From IMG/VR virus record IMGVR_UViG_3300020162_001876, positions 1-64,000 of that record: DNA of 64,000 nt; one strand, given 5' to 3'. Both the position numbers and the translations under genes were made by a program. The stretch is from a virus. Of the stretch, positions 49,342 to 58,529 are shown piece by piece (the first letter of the stretch is position 1; each line of letters starts with the position of its first letter). The notes under the pieces were generated by a model, which was not told the origin of the DNA, did no database searches, and worked only from the letters and a program-made list of their open reading frames with translations.

Positions 49342-51270
49342 ATGGTAGATACTTCATTCTTTGGTAGATTACAAAGATTATTTTCAACAGATGTAATAAT
49401 AAGAAATGTTGGAGGTAATCAATTAAAAGTAATGGATACAGATCGTATCCAACAACTTGGTACTATCCAAACAAACTCACTTTATGATAGATATAATAAA
49501 GTTTATACTACTACAGGTGGACTAAATTTTAATTATAATAATGATTTATCATATCCTACTACACGTATTCAGTTATACACTGATTATGAATTAATGGATA
49601 GTGATTCAATTATTGCTTCTACATTAGATATATTAGCTGATGAAACTTGTTTAAGAAATGATTTAGGAGAAGTATTACAAATACGATCTTCAGATGAAAC
49701 CATACAAAAAATACTTTATAATTTATTTTATGATGTATTAAATATCGAGTTTAATCTTTGGTCTTGGACTCGTAATATGTGTAAGTATGGCGATTTTTAT
49801 CTTAAATTAGAAATATCAGAGAAATTTGGTGTATATAATGTAATACCATTTTCTTCTTATTCTATTATTAGATTAGAAGGTAAAAATCCTGAAAAGCCGC
49901 AAGAAGTAAAATTCAAATATGATCCAACTTTTACATCTCAACAATCACCATTAGGTCCTCAAGTTATTTCTAATTATAATCGCAATACTAATGAAGGTAT
50001 AATTTTTGATAATTATGAAATGGCTCACTTCAGATTATTATCTGATTTTAATTATTTACCTTATGGTAGATCTTATATTGAGCCTGCTCGTAAAATTTTC
50101 AAACAATTAACTTTAATGGAAGACGCGATGTTAATACATCGTATTGTAAGAGCACCTGAAAAACGTACATTCTTTATTAATGTTGGTAATATTCCACCTA
50201 ATGAGGTAGAAAATTACATGCAAAAGACTATTAATAAGATGAAGAAAACTCCGCATATTGATCATCAAACTGGTGAATACAATTTAAAATATAATATGCA
50301 AAACATTCTTGAGGATTTTTACATTCCAGTAAGAGGTGGAGATGCAACTACAAGAATTGAGACTACAAAAGGATTAGAATACACTGCTATAGAAGATGTT
50401 ACTTATTTAAGAGATAAATTATTCGCTGCTCTTAAAGTTCCAAAAGCTTATTTTGGATTTGAAAAAGATTTAACAGGTAAAGCAACTTTAGCTGCTGAAG
50501 ATATTCGTTTTGTAAGAACTGTAGAGAGAATTCAAAGAATATTAATATCTGAATTAACCAAAATTGCTTTAGTTCATTTATACTCACAAGGATATGATGG
50601 GGAGTCATTAACTAATTTTGAATTATCATTAACAGTTCCTTCAATTATATATGAACAAGAAAAAGTAGCCTTATTAAAAGAAAAATCTGGATTAGCTACT
50701 GAATTATTACAAAATAAAATTGTTCCTACTGACTGGATTTATGATAATATTTTCCATTTTAGTGAAGATCAATATGATGAATATAGAGATTTAATACTTG
50801 AAGACGCTAAACGTAAGTTTAGAATAGATCAAATTGAAACTGAAGGTAATGATCCTTATAAAACAGGTGAAGCTTATGGTACGCCACATGCTTTAGCATC
50901 ACTTTATGGTTCTAGTAGATATCCTGGTACAGAAGGTGTGCCAAAAGGGTATAATGAAGATGGTGATACTTATCCTGATCAAGTATTAGGACGTCCTAAA
51001 GAAAGATCATCAAATATTAATACTCAAGATAGTGCTCTAGGTAAAGATAGATTAGGTAGAATTGGAATGAAAAAAGATGATTCTGAATCTAAAGGATTTA
51101 AAACTTCTTATAAAGGTGGTTCTCCATTAGCTTTAGAAAATGTTGCAACACAAGCAATTTATCATCAAATTTCAAATAATTTAAAAAATATGTTCCCTCA
51201 ACGTAAAATAAAATTGTATGAAGAGAGCGATTTATTAAATGAAGATAACCTTTTAAAAGAAGATAAATAA
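49342..51270 (+). CDS. gp20: Portal protein gp20-like
   Basis: 642 residues. YELMDSDSIIASTLDILADE near 86-105, then MCKYGDFYLKLEISE and LPYGRSYIEPARKIFKQLTL, followed by VGNIPPNEVENYMQKTINKM and LKVPKAYFGFEKDLTGKATL, are gp20 landmarks. Length is longer than T4 gp20 owing to a polar C-terminus (about 540-642) that ends with two LLNED/LLKED repeats of (L)xE type. Twelve copies form the packaging vertex. Adjacent to terminase as in T4-type genomes. Confidence 0.93.
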   Translation: MVDTSFFGRLQRLFSTDVIIRNVGGNQLKVMDTDRIQQLGTIQTNSLYDRYNKVYTTTGGLNFNYNNDLSYPTTRIQLYTDYELMDSDSIIASTLDILADETCLRNDLGEVLQIRSSDETIQKILYNLFYDVLNIEFNLWSWTRNMCKYGDFYLKLEISEKFGVYNVIPFSSYSIIRLEGKNPEKPQEVKFKYDPTFTSQQSPLGPQVISNYNRNTNEGIIFDNYEMAHFRLLSDFNYLPYGRSYIEPARKIFKQLTLMEDAMLIHRIVRAPEKRTFFINVGNIPPNEVENYMQKTINKMKKTPHIDHQTGEYNLKYNMQNILEDFYIPVRGGDATTRIETTKGLEYTAIEDVTYLRDKLFAALKVPKAYFGFEKDLTGKATLAAEDIRFVRTVERIQRILISELTKIALVHLYSQGYDGESLTNFELSLTVPSIIYEQEKVALLKEKSGLATELLQNKIVPTDWIYDNIFHFSEDQYDEYRDLILEDAKRKFRIDQIETEGNDPYKTGEAYGTPHALASLYGSSRYPGTEGVPKGYNEDGDTYPDQVLGRPKERSSNINTQDSALGKDRLGRIGMKKDDSESKGFKTSYKGGSPLALENVATQAIYHQISNNLKNMFPQRKIKLYEESDLLNEDNLLKEDK

Positions 51271-51274
51271 AATT

Positions 51275-51285
51275 AATATTTATAA
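51275..51285 (+). promoter_or_regulatory. Late-type box 11 (AATATTTATAA)
   Basis: 26 bases before the ATG at 51312, just past the portal gene. Confidence 0.6.
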
Positions 51286-51311
51286 TTAGTAGTTAACTAT
51301 ATATTGAATAA

Positions 51312-52169
51312 ATGGCTAATATAAAGCATAACAAATATAAAAACACTGGAATATTATTCGAATTGCTGGTAAGAAAAATTACAGCAGATACTATGTCTAG
51401 TCATGATTCTAAAGCTGTATCTTTAATTAAAAAGTATTTTGTTAATACTGAATTAGCTAAGGAAAATAAGCTTTACCAATCTATATCTAAATCACAAAAC
51501 ATTAGTGAGGCTCAAGCAGAGTCGATTCTTTCAACCATTTTGGAGGTAAGTAAATCCTTAGATAAAACACAATTATCTAAGGAAAAATACAATTTGATTA
51601 AAGAAATTAAATCAAATTTTGATATTGATGACTTTTTTAAGGCTAAGATTAATAATTATAAATTATTATCTTCAACATATACATTATTAGAGGCCAATAT
51701 ATCTCCTACTAAAAATTTAGAGGATATTCTTAGTTCTAAAATGAATATCCTAGAACATATAGCTCAAATTAATAATATAAACTCACCACTACCTTCTGTA
51801 AGTGAATTTGAAACTTTAGATAAAGGAACTCGTGCGTTAGTTTATAAAATAATGTTAGAAAAATTTAATAATAGATTTAATACTTTATCTAATGATCAAA
51901 AAGATGTATTAAAAGAATATATTAATCATATTTCTAATACTACTAATTTAAAAAAATATGTAGATTCTAAATTTACATTATTAAAAGAATCTCTTTTAAA
52001 ATTTCTGCCTAAAATAGAAGATACTACTATTAAAATCAAAGTAAATGAGACAATAAATCTTATTAACCCTATTTTAGAATCTAAAACTCTAAAAGACGAT
52101 AATATAGTTACATTATTACAGTATCAAGAATTATATAGTGAATTAATAAAAATTCATAATGAACAATAA
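51312..52169 (+). CDS. Head-cluster helical protein, 285 aa
   Basis: All-helical and polar (KHNKYKNTGILFELLVRKIT, SEAQAESILSTILEVSKSLD). The first 30 residues are familiar from proteins encoded between portal and prohead protease in T4-type phages. Possibly a core or assembly factor like gp67/gp68 of T4 but much longer. It overlaps the next gene by 11 bases. Confidence 0.7.
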   Translation: MANIKHNKYKNTGILFELLVRKITADTMSSHDSKAVSLIKKYFVNTELAKENKLYQSISKSQNISEAQAESILSTILEVSKSLDKTQLSKEKYNLIKEIKSNFDIDDFFKAKINNYKLLSSTYTLLEANISPTKNLEDILSSKMNILEHIAQINNINSPLPSVSEFETLDKGTRALVYKIMLEKFNNRFNTLSNDQKDVLKEYINHISNTTNLKKYVDSKFTLLKESLLKFLPKIEDTTIKIKVNETINLINPILESKTLKDDNIVTLLQYQELYSELIKIHNEQ

Positions 52170-52830
52170 TTTAAAAGAACTAGTATTAAAACATTTAGCT
52201 GAACTTCTAGATGAAGAATCAGCTTCCAGTGGTGCTGGTGGATATTTAACTAAAGCTTTTGTTAGAAAACCAACTAATCAAGACAAAAATTCACCTACAG
52301 GGTTTGAAAAAATGCCTAAATCTGGTGATGTTTATAAAAAAATGGGATTTAGAATTATTAAGCCTAATGAAAGAATTGATGCTAAAGATTTATGGAAGGG
52401 ACAACATTTAGAAGAAAAAATGGGATACCCTACTCCTAAAGCTTTTAGAAAAATTAAAAAACAACATGAAATTTCTAAATCGGGGCATGAAGATTTACCT
52501 AACCCTGATAAATACTTTGAACTAGTGAAATTTAAAATAGTTGAACCTGAAAAAGAAAAAAAAGAACCAATTAATGAAGTTCGTTACTCTCAATTTAAAA
52601 ATGAAACTAGGACTAGAAAACCTCAAGAGCAATTACATATAGGAATTAAAAAAATTCAACATACTTTAGACGAAGTAAATAAATTAGTTGAGTTTGCTAC
52701 TAGAATGAAAACAGAATTAAAAGGTGATGCCGAACAAATGAATTACTTAAAACGTACTCATAATGCATTAATTAAAATCAATGAAAAAATACAATCAATT
52801 AACGAAAAAATTAAAGGTTTAACAGAATAA
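52159..52830 (+). CDS. Head-cluster protein with possible leader, 223 aa
   Basis: MNNNLKELVLKHLAELLDE contains L13-A14-E15 and L17-D18-E19. A basic middle follows (KKMGFRIIKPNERIDAKDLW). The C-terminus is a coiled coil (KIQHTLDEVNKLVEFATRMK and onward). Possibly a prohead core protein. Unrecognised otherwise. Confidence 0.65.
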   Translation: MNNNLKELVLKHLAELLDEESASSGAGGYLTKAFVRKPTNQDKNSPTGFEKMPKSGDVYKKMGFRIIKPNERIDAKDLWKGQHLEEKMGYPTPKAFRKIKKQHEISKSGHEDLPNPDKYFELVKFKIVEPEKEKKEPINEVRYSQFKNETRTRKPQEQLHIGIKKIQHTLDEVNKLVEFATRMKTELKGDAEQMNYLKRTHNALIKINEKIQSINEKIKGLTE

Positions 52831-52979
52831 TGGCAGCCGTAAAATCAAAATCAAGTTCTACACCAACTAAAATAGATAAACCTAAAAGAAAAAGACCTGG
52901 TGTTCATTCTAAATCTAAAACTTCTAAGTTAAAAGGTTCTAAGAATTATAAAAAATTATATAGAGGACAAGGACTTTAA
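52830..52979 (+). CDS. Small very basic head-cluster protein, 49 aa
   Basis: The frame encodes MAAVKSKSSSTPTKIDKPKR, KRPGVHSKSKTSKLKG and ends NYKKLYRGQGL. ATG overlaps the preceding stop. KRPGVHSKSK..K..KNYKK..RGQG is a phrase common in small basic virion-cluster proteins of large phages. High lysine content suggests DNA or scaffold binding. Confidence 0.75.
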   Translation: MAAVKSKSSSTPTKIDKPKRKRPGVHSKSKTSKLKGSKNYKKLYRGQGL

Positions 52980-52980
52980 A

Positions 52981-52990
52981 AATATTTATA
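52981..52990 (+). promoter_or_regulatory. Late-type box 12 (AATATTTATA)
   Basis: Ends 3 bases before the ATG at 52994, the same extreme closeness as at 12434. Confidence 0.5.
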
Positions 52991-52993
52991 CCC

Positions 52994-54280
52994 ATGACAG
53001 TACAAAATTTATACACGCAATACTTAGATGGTAAGGTAACCAAACAAAAATTTCTTTATGAAGTACGTAGAGATCAAAATCTTACTATGATATCTCCCAG
53101 CAATTCATTTGAAGATGTTGTTAAGATATTAAAAAATAAATCTATTATATCAGAAAAAGCTCATAAAGAAGCTAAACAATCTACTGGAAAGCAAGAAGTT
53201 GATATTATATCTAAAACTATTGATATGGTTAACCCATATGAGTATGCTAATGGTATGGATTATGAATTAGGAATTATAGATGTTCCTGTAACTGAGGGGG
53301 ATTTAGATGAAGAAAATGTACTTAAAGTACAGAAAAAAGTATTAGCTAATCTTACTAAAAATCCTTCATATTATACTGAAAAATTGTATGGTAGAGTTAA
53401 ATTCGATGGTGATAAAACTATTGAAATTAACAAAAAATCAATGGATGCTATTGGTAAAGGTAAAAATGCTAAAATAATCAGAGAAGGATTAGGAGACAAA
53501 CAATACTTTGATGCTCTCCGCAATTCAGATGCAAATAGTATAGAATCTGCTAAAAAAGTTTTAAAAAGAAAATTTAAAGATTTAGGTGATAAGAATATAG
53601 AATATTTAGCTAAAGAATGGGCTAAAAGAGCATTAGATGAACATGGGCAATATGCTGATAAAGTAGCTGATGTAAACCCACTTTCACAAAATGAATTAAA
53701 AGAAAATTACACTCCATTTTCTATAAATGAAGAACAAGAAGCCGTACTCCAAAGATATGCTGAAGCTACAGGTATACCATTAGACAATTTAAAAAATATG
53801 GTTGCTGAAGCTAGAGCAAAGAAAGCTAAAAAAGATTATGATGGAGATGGAACAATAGAATTACCTGAAGAAGAATATATGGGGTCTCGTAATAAATCTA
53901 TTAAACAATCTATGGCAGAAGATATAGATTTAGGTCATCAAGATAATGAACCTCGTATGATTAAAGGTGAATTATATCAAATAGCTAAACAAGCTACTGA
54001 ATTGTACAAAATGATTGATTCCGTAGATAATATGGGAGAAATTGATTTTCCTCATTGGTGGCAGGCAAAAATTGTTTTAGCTAAAAATTATTTAACTGGA
54101 GCTAAAGATTATTTGGATAGTGCTTTAACAGTAGGTAATGAAGAAGGAGAAATGGATGAAGCAGTTGCTTTAAAAGATAAAGCAGGTAATACTCAATATG
54201 CTAAAGATTCAACTGAAGCTTCAAATATAGAAAGAGCAGCTCGAACTAAAGGTGTAATCTTAACTAAAATGAATGTATAA
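52994..54280 (+). CDS. Head-cluster protein, 428 aa
   Basis: Soluble, charged protein. KKDYDGDGTIELPEEEYMGS (about 278-297) resembles an EF-hand-like calcium loop followed by a GSRNKSIK motif. EPRMIKGELYQIAKQATELY with DFPHWWQAKIVLAKNYL (about 318-365) is a phage domain I recognise from T4-type genomes but cannot name. It overlaps the prohead protease by one base. Confidence 0.65.
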   Translation: MTVQNLYTQYLDGKVTKQKFLYEVRRDQNLTMISPSNSFEDVVKILKNKSIISEKAHKEAKQSTGKQEVDIISKTIDMVNPYEYANGMDYELGIIDVPVTEGDLDEENVLKVQKKVLANLTKNPSYYTEKLYGRVKFDGDKTIEINKKSMDAIGKGKNAKIIREGLGDKQYFDALRNSDANSIESAKKVLKRKFKDLGDKNIEYLAKEWAKRALDEHGQYADKVADVNPLSQNELKENYTPFSINEEQEAVLQRYAEATGIPLDNLKNMVAEARAKKAKKDYDGDGTIELPEEEYMGSRNKSIKQSMAEDIDLGHQDNEPRMIKGELYQIAKQATELYKMIDSVDNMGEIDFPHWWQAKIVLAKNYLTGAKDYLDSALTVGNEEGEMDEAVALKDKAGNTQYAKDSTEASNIERAARTKGVILTKMNV

Positions 54281-54897
54281 TGAGTAAATCATTATTAATA
54301 GAATACGCCTTATTTACACCTAAATCAACAGTATTAACTGAAGGTAAAGGTGATAGAAACTTAGTAGTTCAAGGTGTTATTCAAAGAGCAGATGCTAAAA
54401 ACCAAAACGGTAGAATTTACCCTAAAGATATTTTAGCACGTGAAGTTGAAAAATACATTGAAGGGCCTGTATCTGAAAACAGAGCATTAGGTGAATTAGA
54501 TCACCCAGAATCAATGGTAATTAATTTAAAAAACGTATCTCATAACATCAAACAATTATGGTGGGATGGAGATGATTTAATGGGTAAAGTAGAAGTATTA
54601 CCAACACCTTCAGGTAACATCTTAAAAGAATTATTCTTAAATAAAATTACAGTAGGTATTTCTTCCCGCGGTATGGGTTCAGTTCAACCATTAGGAGAAG
54701 GTACAGTTGAAGTACAAGACGATTTCGAACTATTATGTTGGGATTTTGTTTCTACACCATCAACACAAGGGGCTTTTATGACTCCAACAGGATTAAGCGA
54801 AGGATATAAACCACAACATACAAGCAAATACTCAAAAATTAACTCACTAGTATCAGACATTATCTGTTCTCAATCAGGTATATGTTGTATTAGATAA
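54280..54897 (+). CDS. gp21: Prohead protease gp21-like
   Basis: 205 residues. H75 in RALGELDHPES and S128/S129 in KITVGISSRGMGSV are the catalytic His and Ser of the T4 gp21/herpesvirus assemblin-like serine protease fold. GRIYPKDIL and LMGKVEVLPTPSG match family blocks. gp21 is activated in the prohead and cuts after (L/I)xE, maturing scaffold, capsid and internal proteins, which is relevant to the leader proteins elsewhere in this window. Confidence 0.93.
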   Translation: MSKSLLIEYALFTPKSTVLTEGKGDRNLVVQGVIQRADAKNQNGRIYPKDILAREVEKYIEGPVSENRALGELDHPESMVINLKNVSHNIKQLWWDGDDLMGKVEVLPTPSGNILKELFLNKITVGISSRGMGSVQPLGEGTVEVQDDFELLCWDFVSTPSTQGAFMTPTGLSEGYKPQHTSKYSKINSLVSDIICSQSGICCIR

Positions 54898-54914
54898 CCT
54901 TAAAAAAAATAAAC

Positions 54915-55157
54915 ATGGAAAACTTTAACTTTAAAAAATATCTTTCTGAAAGTAAATTATTAAAAGAGGATTTACAAAGCGACTTATTGTTAGCTAATGA
55001 TGGACCTTTAGGAACATTTGGAGTAATACAGAGAGCTATAGAAATGGCAGCTAGTAATAAAGTATCAACAGAAGAGTTATCAAACGCACTATATGAAGCC
55101 CTAACTGAAATAGGAGCTCTCACAGATGTAGAGATCCCGTCAACAGAATTCCGATAG
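54915..55157 (+). CDS. Small leader-type head-cluster protein, 80 aa
   Basis: MENFNFKKYLSESKLLKED contains L10-S11-E12 and L16-K17-E18. The rest is helical (FGVIQRAIEMAASNKVSTEE). Lies between protease and scaffold, so a core or internal protein is likely. Confidence 0.65.
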   Translation: MENFNFKKYLSESKLLKEDLQSDLLLANDGPLGTFGVIQRAIEMAASNKVSTEELSNALYEALTEIGALTDVEIPSTEFR

Positions 55158-55201
55158 AATAAAAATTCTCTCTTAATTTTACCTAATTATTTTAAAAAAT
55201 C

Positions 55202-55230
55202 AAGCGCTTCCTAAAAAGAAGCGCTTTTTT
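55202..55230 (+). terminator. Terminator hairpin
   Basis: AAGCGCTTC (55202-55210) pairs with GAAGCGCTT (55218-55226), then TTTT. It separates the protease unit from the scaffold/capsid unit. Confidence 0.85.
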
Positions 55231-55242
55231 ACTTCTCCTTAT

Positions 55243-55252
55243 ATATTTATGG
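55243..55252 (+). promoter_or_regulatory. Late-type box 13 (ATATTTATGG)
   Basis: TCCTTATATATTTATGG after the terminator, 97 bases upstream of the scaffold ATG. Imperfect match; a longer leader than elsewhere. Confidence 0.45.
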
Positions 55253-55348
55253 ATATCTCAATGATAGATTATCTCAATATAATCTCCCTCATAATCAAAA
55301 CATTCTATATTACTTCCTAATAAGTAATCAAAACAATCACAAATTATT

Positions 55349-56287
55349 ATGGCAAACGAAAACACTAAAATTTTTAGTGAAGCAATCGCTGAAGCAAAAG
55401 CTATTAGAGAAACCGCAATGGCTAATGCTAAATTAGCTCTTGAAGAAGCTTTCGCTCCTCGTATCCAAGAAATGATGAACAATAAACTTGCATCATTATC
55501 TGAAGATGAAGGAGAGATAGAAGAAGAATTTAAATCATCTAATGGAGCTATGCCTGGGACTGATTCAATGGAAGAAATTTCATTAGAAGAGTTACTAGCA
55601 GAATTAGAAGGTCTTGAAGAAGGTCAAGAAGAAGAACAACCAATAGAAGAAAACGAACTTTTTGAATTCGAAGAAGAAGATACAGTAGCTGAAATTACAG
55701 TTGAAGATCTTAAAGATATCGTTAGAGAAGTAGTATCAGATTTATTAGGAGGTTCAGAAGAAACAGACGAAGAAGAAATGGCTGGCGAAGATGGAGAAAT
55801 GGATGGAGAAGAAGAAATAACAGATGAAGAAGATGAATTAAGTTTAGAAGAAATTTTAGCTGAACTTGATTTAGAAGAAACTTATGCTTATGATGATGTT
55901 CCTGAAGACAATCCAGATGATATTGAAGATGATAAAGAACTTGAAGAAGCTATGTCAACTATTGCGGAATTACGTTCTGAACTTAACGAAGTTAATCTTT
56001 TAAATTCTAAATTACTTTATGTTAACAAGTTGTTTAAATCTAAAAATTTAACAGAAGCTCAAAAAATAAAAGTTATTAACGCTTTTGATAGAGCTGAAAC
56101 AGTTAAAGAGTCTAAAAACATCTATGAAACGTTACAAGAATCATTAACAGCTACTCAAATTAAGAAGAATCCAATTAAAGAATCTCTTTCATTTGCTTCT
56201 AAACCAGCAGGGGTCGCTGATAGAAAACCAATCGTTGAAAATAACGATTTTATTGCAAGAATGCAAAAACTTGCAGGAATTATTTAA
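55349..56287 (+). CDS. gp22: Prohead core scaffold gp22-like
   Basis: 312 residues, very acidic (runs such as EEEDTVAEITVEDLKDIVRE and DEEEMAGEDGEMDGEE). The N-terminus IFSEAIAEAKAIRETAMANA, with I13-A14-E15 before Ala16, and the C-terminus ending in IARMQKLAGII fit a T4-type core protein, cleaved and removed during head maturation. It immediately precedes the capsid gene, as in T4. Confidence 0.9.
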   Translation: MANENTKIFSEAIAEAKAIRETAMANAKLALEEAFAPRIQEMMNNKLASLSEDEGEIEEEFKSSNGAMPGTDSMEEISLEELLAELEGLEEGQEEEQPIEENELFEFEEEDTVAEITVEDLKDIVREVVSDLLGGSEETDEEEMAGEDGEMDGEEEITDEEDELSLEEILAELDLEETYAYDDVPEDNPDDIEDDKELEEAMSTIAELRSELNEVNLLNSKLLYVNKLFKSKNLTEAQKIKVINAFDRAETVKESKNIYETLQESLTATQIKKNPIKESLSFASKPAGVADRKPIVENNDFIARMQKLAGII

Positions 56288-56323
56288 AAAATTAAAAACA
56301 ACAAAAATTAAAAAATTAAAAAC

Positions 56324-58006
56324 ATGTCAAATTTAGTAAATTCACTATTAGAGACTGCTAACCCATATACATCTATTCAAAAAGATGCAGCTAGATTAGC
56401 TGGAAAATGGGGTAGATCAGGTCTTTTAGAAGGTATTTCTAATGAAACTGATAAGTCTAACATGGCTATCATCTTAGAAAACCAAGCAAAACAATTAGTA
56501 GTAGAGTCTTCAAACACAGGTACTGGAGCATCTTTTACTGCGGGAACAGGTGAGCAATATGCAGCTGTAGCATTACCATTAGTACGTAAAGTATTTGGTC
56601 AATTAGCTGCTAAAGAATTTGTTTCTGTTCAACCAATGAGCTTACCAGCTGGTTTAGTATTCTTCTTAGATTTCCAATATGGAACTGATGTAGCTCCATT
56701 CTCAACAGCAGCAGGTACTAACTCAATGTACGGTAATAACTCAGCTAACTTCGGTAACGAAAGAGCAGGTGGTTTATATGGTGCAGGTAGATTCGGATAT
56801 TCATCTAACCAATTCTCAGGATCTCATGCAAGTGGTACAATTGGGCAAGCTGCTTCAACAAAAGCAACTCTTACATGTACAACAGCTTCATGGAGTGATA
56901 TTTCTTTTGATGCTGATTTATCTGGTTCTGTAGCTGCAGGTACTATTAAAGCTTTAACATTACCAACTTCAAGTATTACAAGTTGTGATGTAAACGCTAT
57001 TCGTGCTTTTGCAGTAAGTGGTTCAGGTGCTTTCACACCAGCTAAACAATTACCTCAATTTACACAATTAAATTTAGTTCCTGGTAATATTACTTATTTC
57101 TTTACTGCTTCTCAAGCTGAGGTTACAACAGCTGTAGCTGCTTTAACTACTATATTCTATAGTAAACAAACTGCTGATAACGCAAGAGGTGACTTCGAAG
57201 ATGCTTCAGGTGCTGGATATCCAAACGCTGAATCATCTACTGAGATTAAAATTCCTGAGATTAACGTTCAAATGAGATCAGAAGCTATTGTTGCTAAAAC
57301 AAGAAAATTAAAAGCTCAATGGACTCCAGAATTCTCTCAAGATTTAAACGCTTTCCATTCATTAGATGCTGAAGCTGAATTAACTTCTATCTTATCAGAG
57401 TACATCTCATTAGAGATTGATCTTGAAATCTTAGATATGTTAATCCAAAACGTTCCAACTAACCAAGTTGAAGTATGGTCGGCTAAAATTGGTAACCAAT
57501 TAGTGAATGGTACTATGCAATCAAACACATCAGGTGCTTACTACACTCAAATGTCTTGGTTCCAAACTTTAGGAATTAAATTACAAAAGATTTCTAACAT
57601 TATTCACCAAAGAACTTTAAGAGGTGGTGCTAACTTCATGGTAGTATCTCCAACTGTAGCTACAATCTTAGAATCAATCCCAGGATTCGCTGCTGATACA
57701 GATGGTGATGTAACTAAAGCTTCATACGCGTTTGGTGTTCAGAAAATCGGTGCTTTAAACTCTAGATATAAAGTTTACAAAAACCCTTACATGTTAGAAA
57801 ACACTATCTTGTTAGGATTTAGAGGTAACCAATTCTTAGAATCAGGTGCTGTTTATGCTCCATATGTTCCACTTATCATGACTCCATTAGTGTATGATCC
57901 AAATACTTTCACTCCTAGAAAAGGTATCATGACTCGTTACGCTAAGAAAATGGTAAGACCAGAATTCTATGGTAAAGTATTAGTAGCTGATACTAACATT
58001 ATCTAA
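56324..58006 (+). CDS. gp23: Major capsid protein gp23-like
   Basis: 560 residues. GEQYAAVALPLVRKVFGQLA (about 76-95), FVSVQPMSLPAGLVFFLDFQ, NVQMRSEAIVAKTRKLKAQW, TPEFSQDLNAFHSLDAEAEL and the end GIMTRYAKKMVRPEFYGKVL are diagnostic. Likely processing by gp21 after E61 (QLVVE) or E52 (IILE), similar to T4's cut at residue 65. A Ser/Thr-rich insertion lies at about 160-280. HK97-type fold, forms hexamers of the shell. Confidence 0.95.
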   Translation: MSNLVNSLLETANPYTSIQKDAARLAGKWGRSGLLEGISNETDKSNMAIILENQAKQLVVESSNTGTGASFTAGTGEQYAAVALPLVRKVFGQLAAKEFVSVQPMSLPAGLVFFLDFQYGTDVAPFSTAAGTNSMYGNNSANFGNERAGGLYGAGRFGYSSNQFSGSHASGTIGQAASTKATLTCTTASWSDISFDADLSGSVAAGTIKALTLPTSSITSCDVNAIRAFAVSGSGAFTPAKQLPQFTQLNLVPGNITYFFTASQAEVTTAVAALTTIFYSKQTADNARGDFEDASGAGYPNAESSTEIKIPEINVQMRSEAIVAKTRKLKAQWTPEFSQDLNAFHSLDAEAELTSILSEYISLEIDLEILDMLIQNVPTNQVEVWSAKIGNQLVNGTMQSNTSGAYYTQMSWFQTLGIKLQKISNIIHQRTLRGGANFMVVSPTVATILESIPGFAADTDGDVTKASYAFGVQKIGALNSRYKVYKNPYMLENTILLGFRGNQFLESGAVYAPYVPLIMTPLVYDPNTFTPRKGIMTRYAKKMVRPEFYGKVLVADTNII

Positions 58007-58030
58007 GAATAACGATTCTTAATATTAAAG

Positions 58031-58059
58031 AGACCTAGCGAAAGCTAGGTCTTTTTTTT
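58031..58059 (+). terminator. Strong terminator after the capsid gene
   Basis: AGACCTAGC (58031-58039) pairs with GCTAGGTCT (58044-58052) around a GAAA tetraloop and runs into a stretch of T. Confidence 0.9.
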
Positions 58060-58069
58060 ATTACTTATT

Positions 58070-58080
58070 AATATTTATAA
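58070..58080 (+). promoter_or_regulatory. Late-type box 14 (AATATTTATAA)
   Basis: Follows the capsid terminator and precedes the ATG at 58101 by 20 bases. Confidence 0.6.
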
Positions 58081-58100
58081 TAAATTAAAACAATAAAAAA

Positions 58101-58364
58101 ATGGCAGATATTTTTGAAGGACACTTACCAAGACTAGAATCCCCATTAAGTAGATTAGAAGTAGTATCTTCTAGTTATACAAGCAGTGGGTATATTTTTG
58201 AACAAACTCCAAGAGCAATTAATTGTAGCTCAGATGGTACCTTATTAGTAACTATGGGTAGCTCTGTAACAGCATCTCTTTATGTAAATGCAGGACTAAA
58301 CCCATACCGAATAGAAAAAATTCATTCAGGATCTTCAGCAGGAACTATAGTAGGATTATATTAA
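58101..58364 (+). CDS. Small beta-rich capsid-adjacent protein, 87 aa
   Basis: A beta-rich protein (VVSSSYTSSGYIFEQTPRAI, TLLVTMGSSVTASLYVNAGL) with no charge clusters, resembling a decoration or fibre adaptor domain. First gene of the 58101-60080 unit. Function inferred from location only. Confidence 0.65.
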   Translation: MADIFEGHLPRLESPLSRLEVVSSSYTSSGYIFEQTPRAINCSSDGTLLVTMGSSVTASLYVNAGLNPYRIEKIHSGSSAGTIVGLY

Positions 58365-58370
58365 GATATT

Positions 58371-58529
58371 ATGATAGGATCAAATATTTACATAACAAAT
58401 AGGTTTACAGTAGGTGATAAAATTACATCACGTATTAGTGCTTTCAAATCAAGAGTATTAGCAAATGGAGGAACTTTTGAAAGTGAGACCTGCTTAAAAA
58501 ACACACTAACAACATTAAACAACCTATAA
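58371..58529 (+). CDS. Small protein sharing a peptide motif with the giant tail protein
   Basis: Encodes 52 residues: MIGSNIYITNRFTVGDKITS, then FKSRVLANGGTFESETCLKN. The stretch RVLANGGTFESETCL parallels RVIADGGTFESTVCL of the giant tail protein (nt 18791-18850), including the cysteine. ATG lies 6 bases after the previous stop, and its stop overlaps the next start. Likely a virion helical hairpin or adaptor. Confidence 0.65.
   Translation: MIGSNIYITNRFTVGDKITSRISAFKSRVLANGGTFESETCLKNTLTTLNNL

Noticed and set aside
55249-55320. 23-codon hydrophobic frame MDISMIDYLNIISLIIKTFYITS
   Set aside because: Its ATG lies inside the imperfect late-type box (ATATTTATGG) and there is no leader or overlap with a gene. 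Probably part of the scaffold leader.
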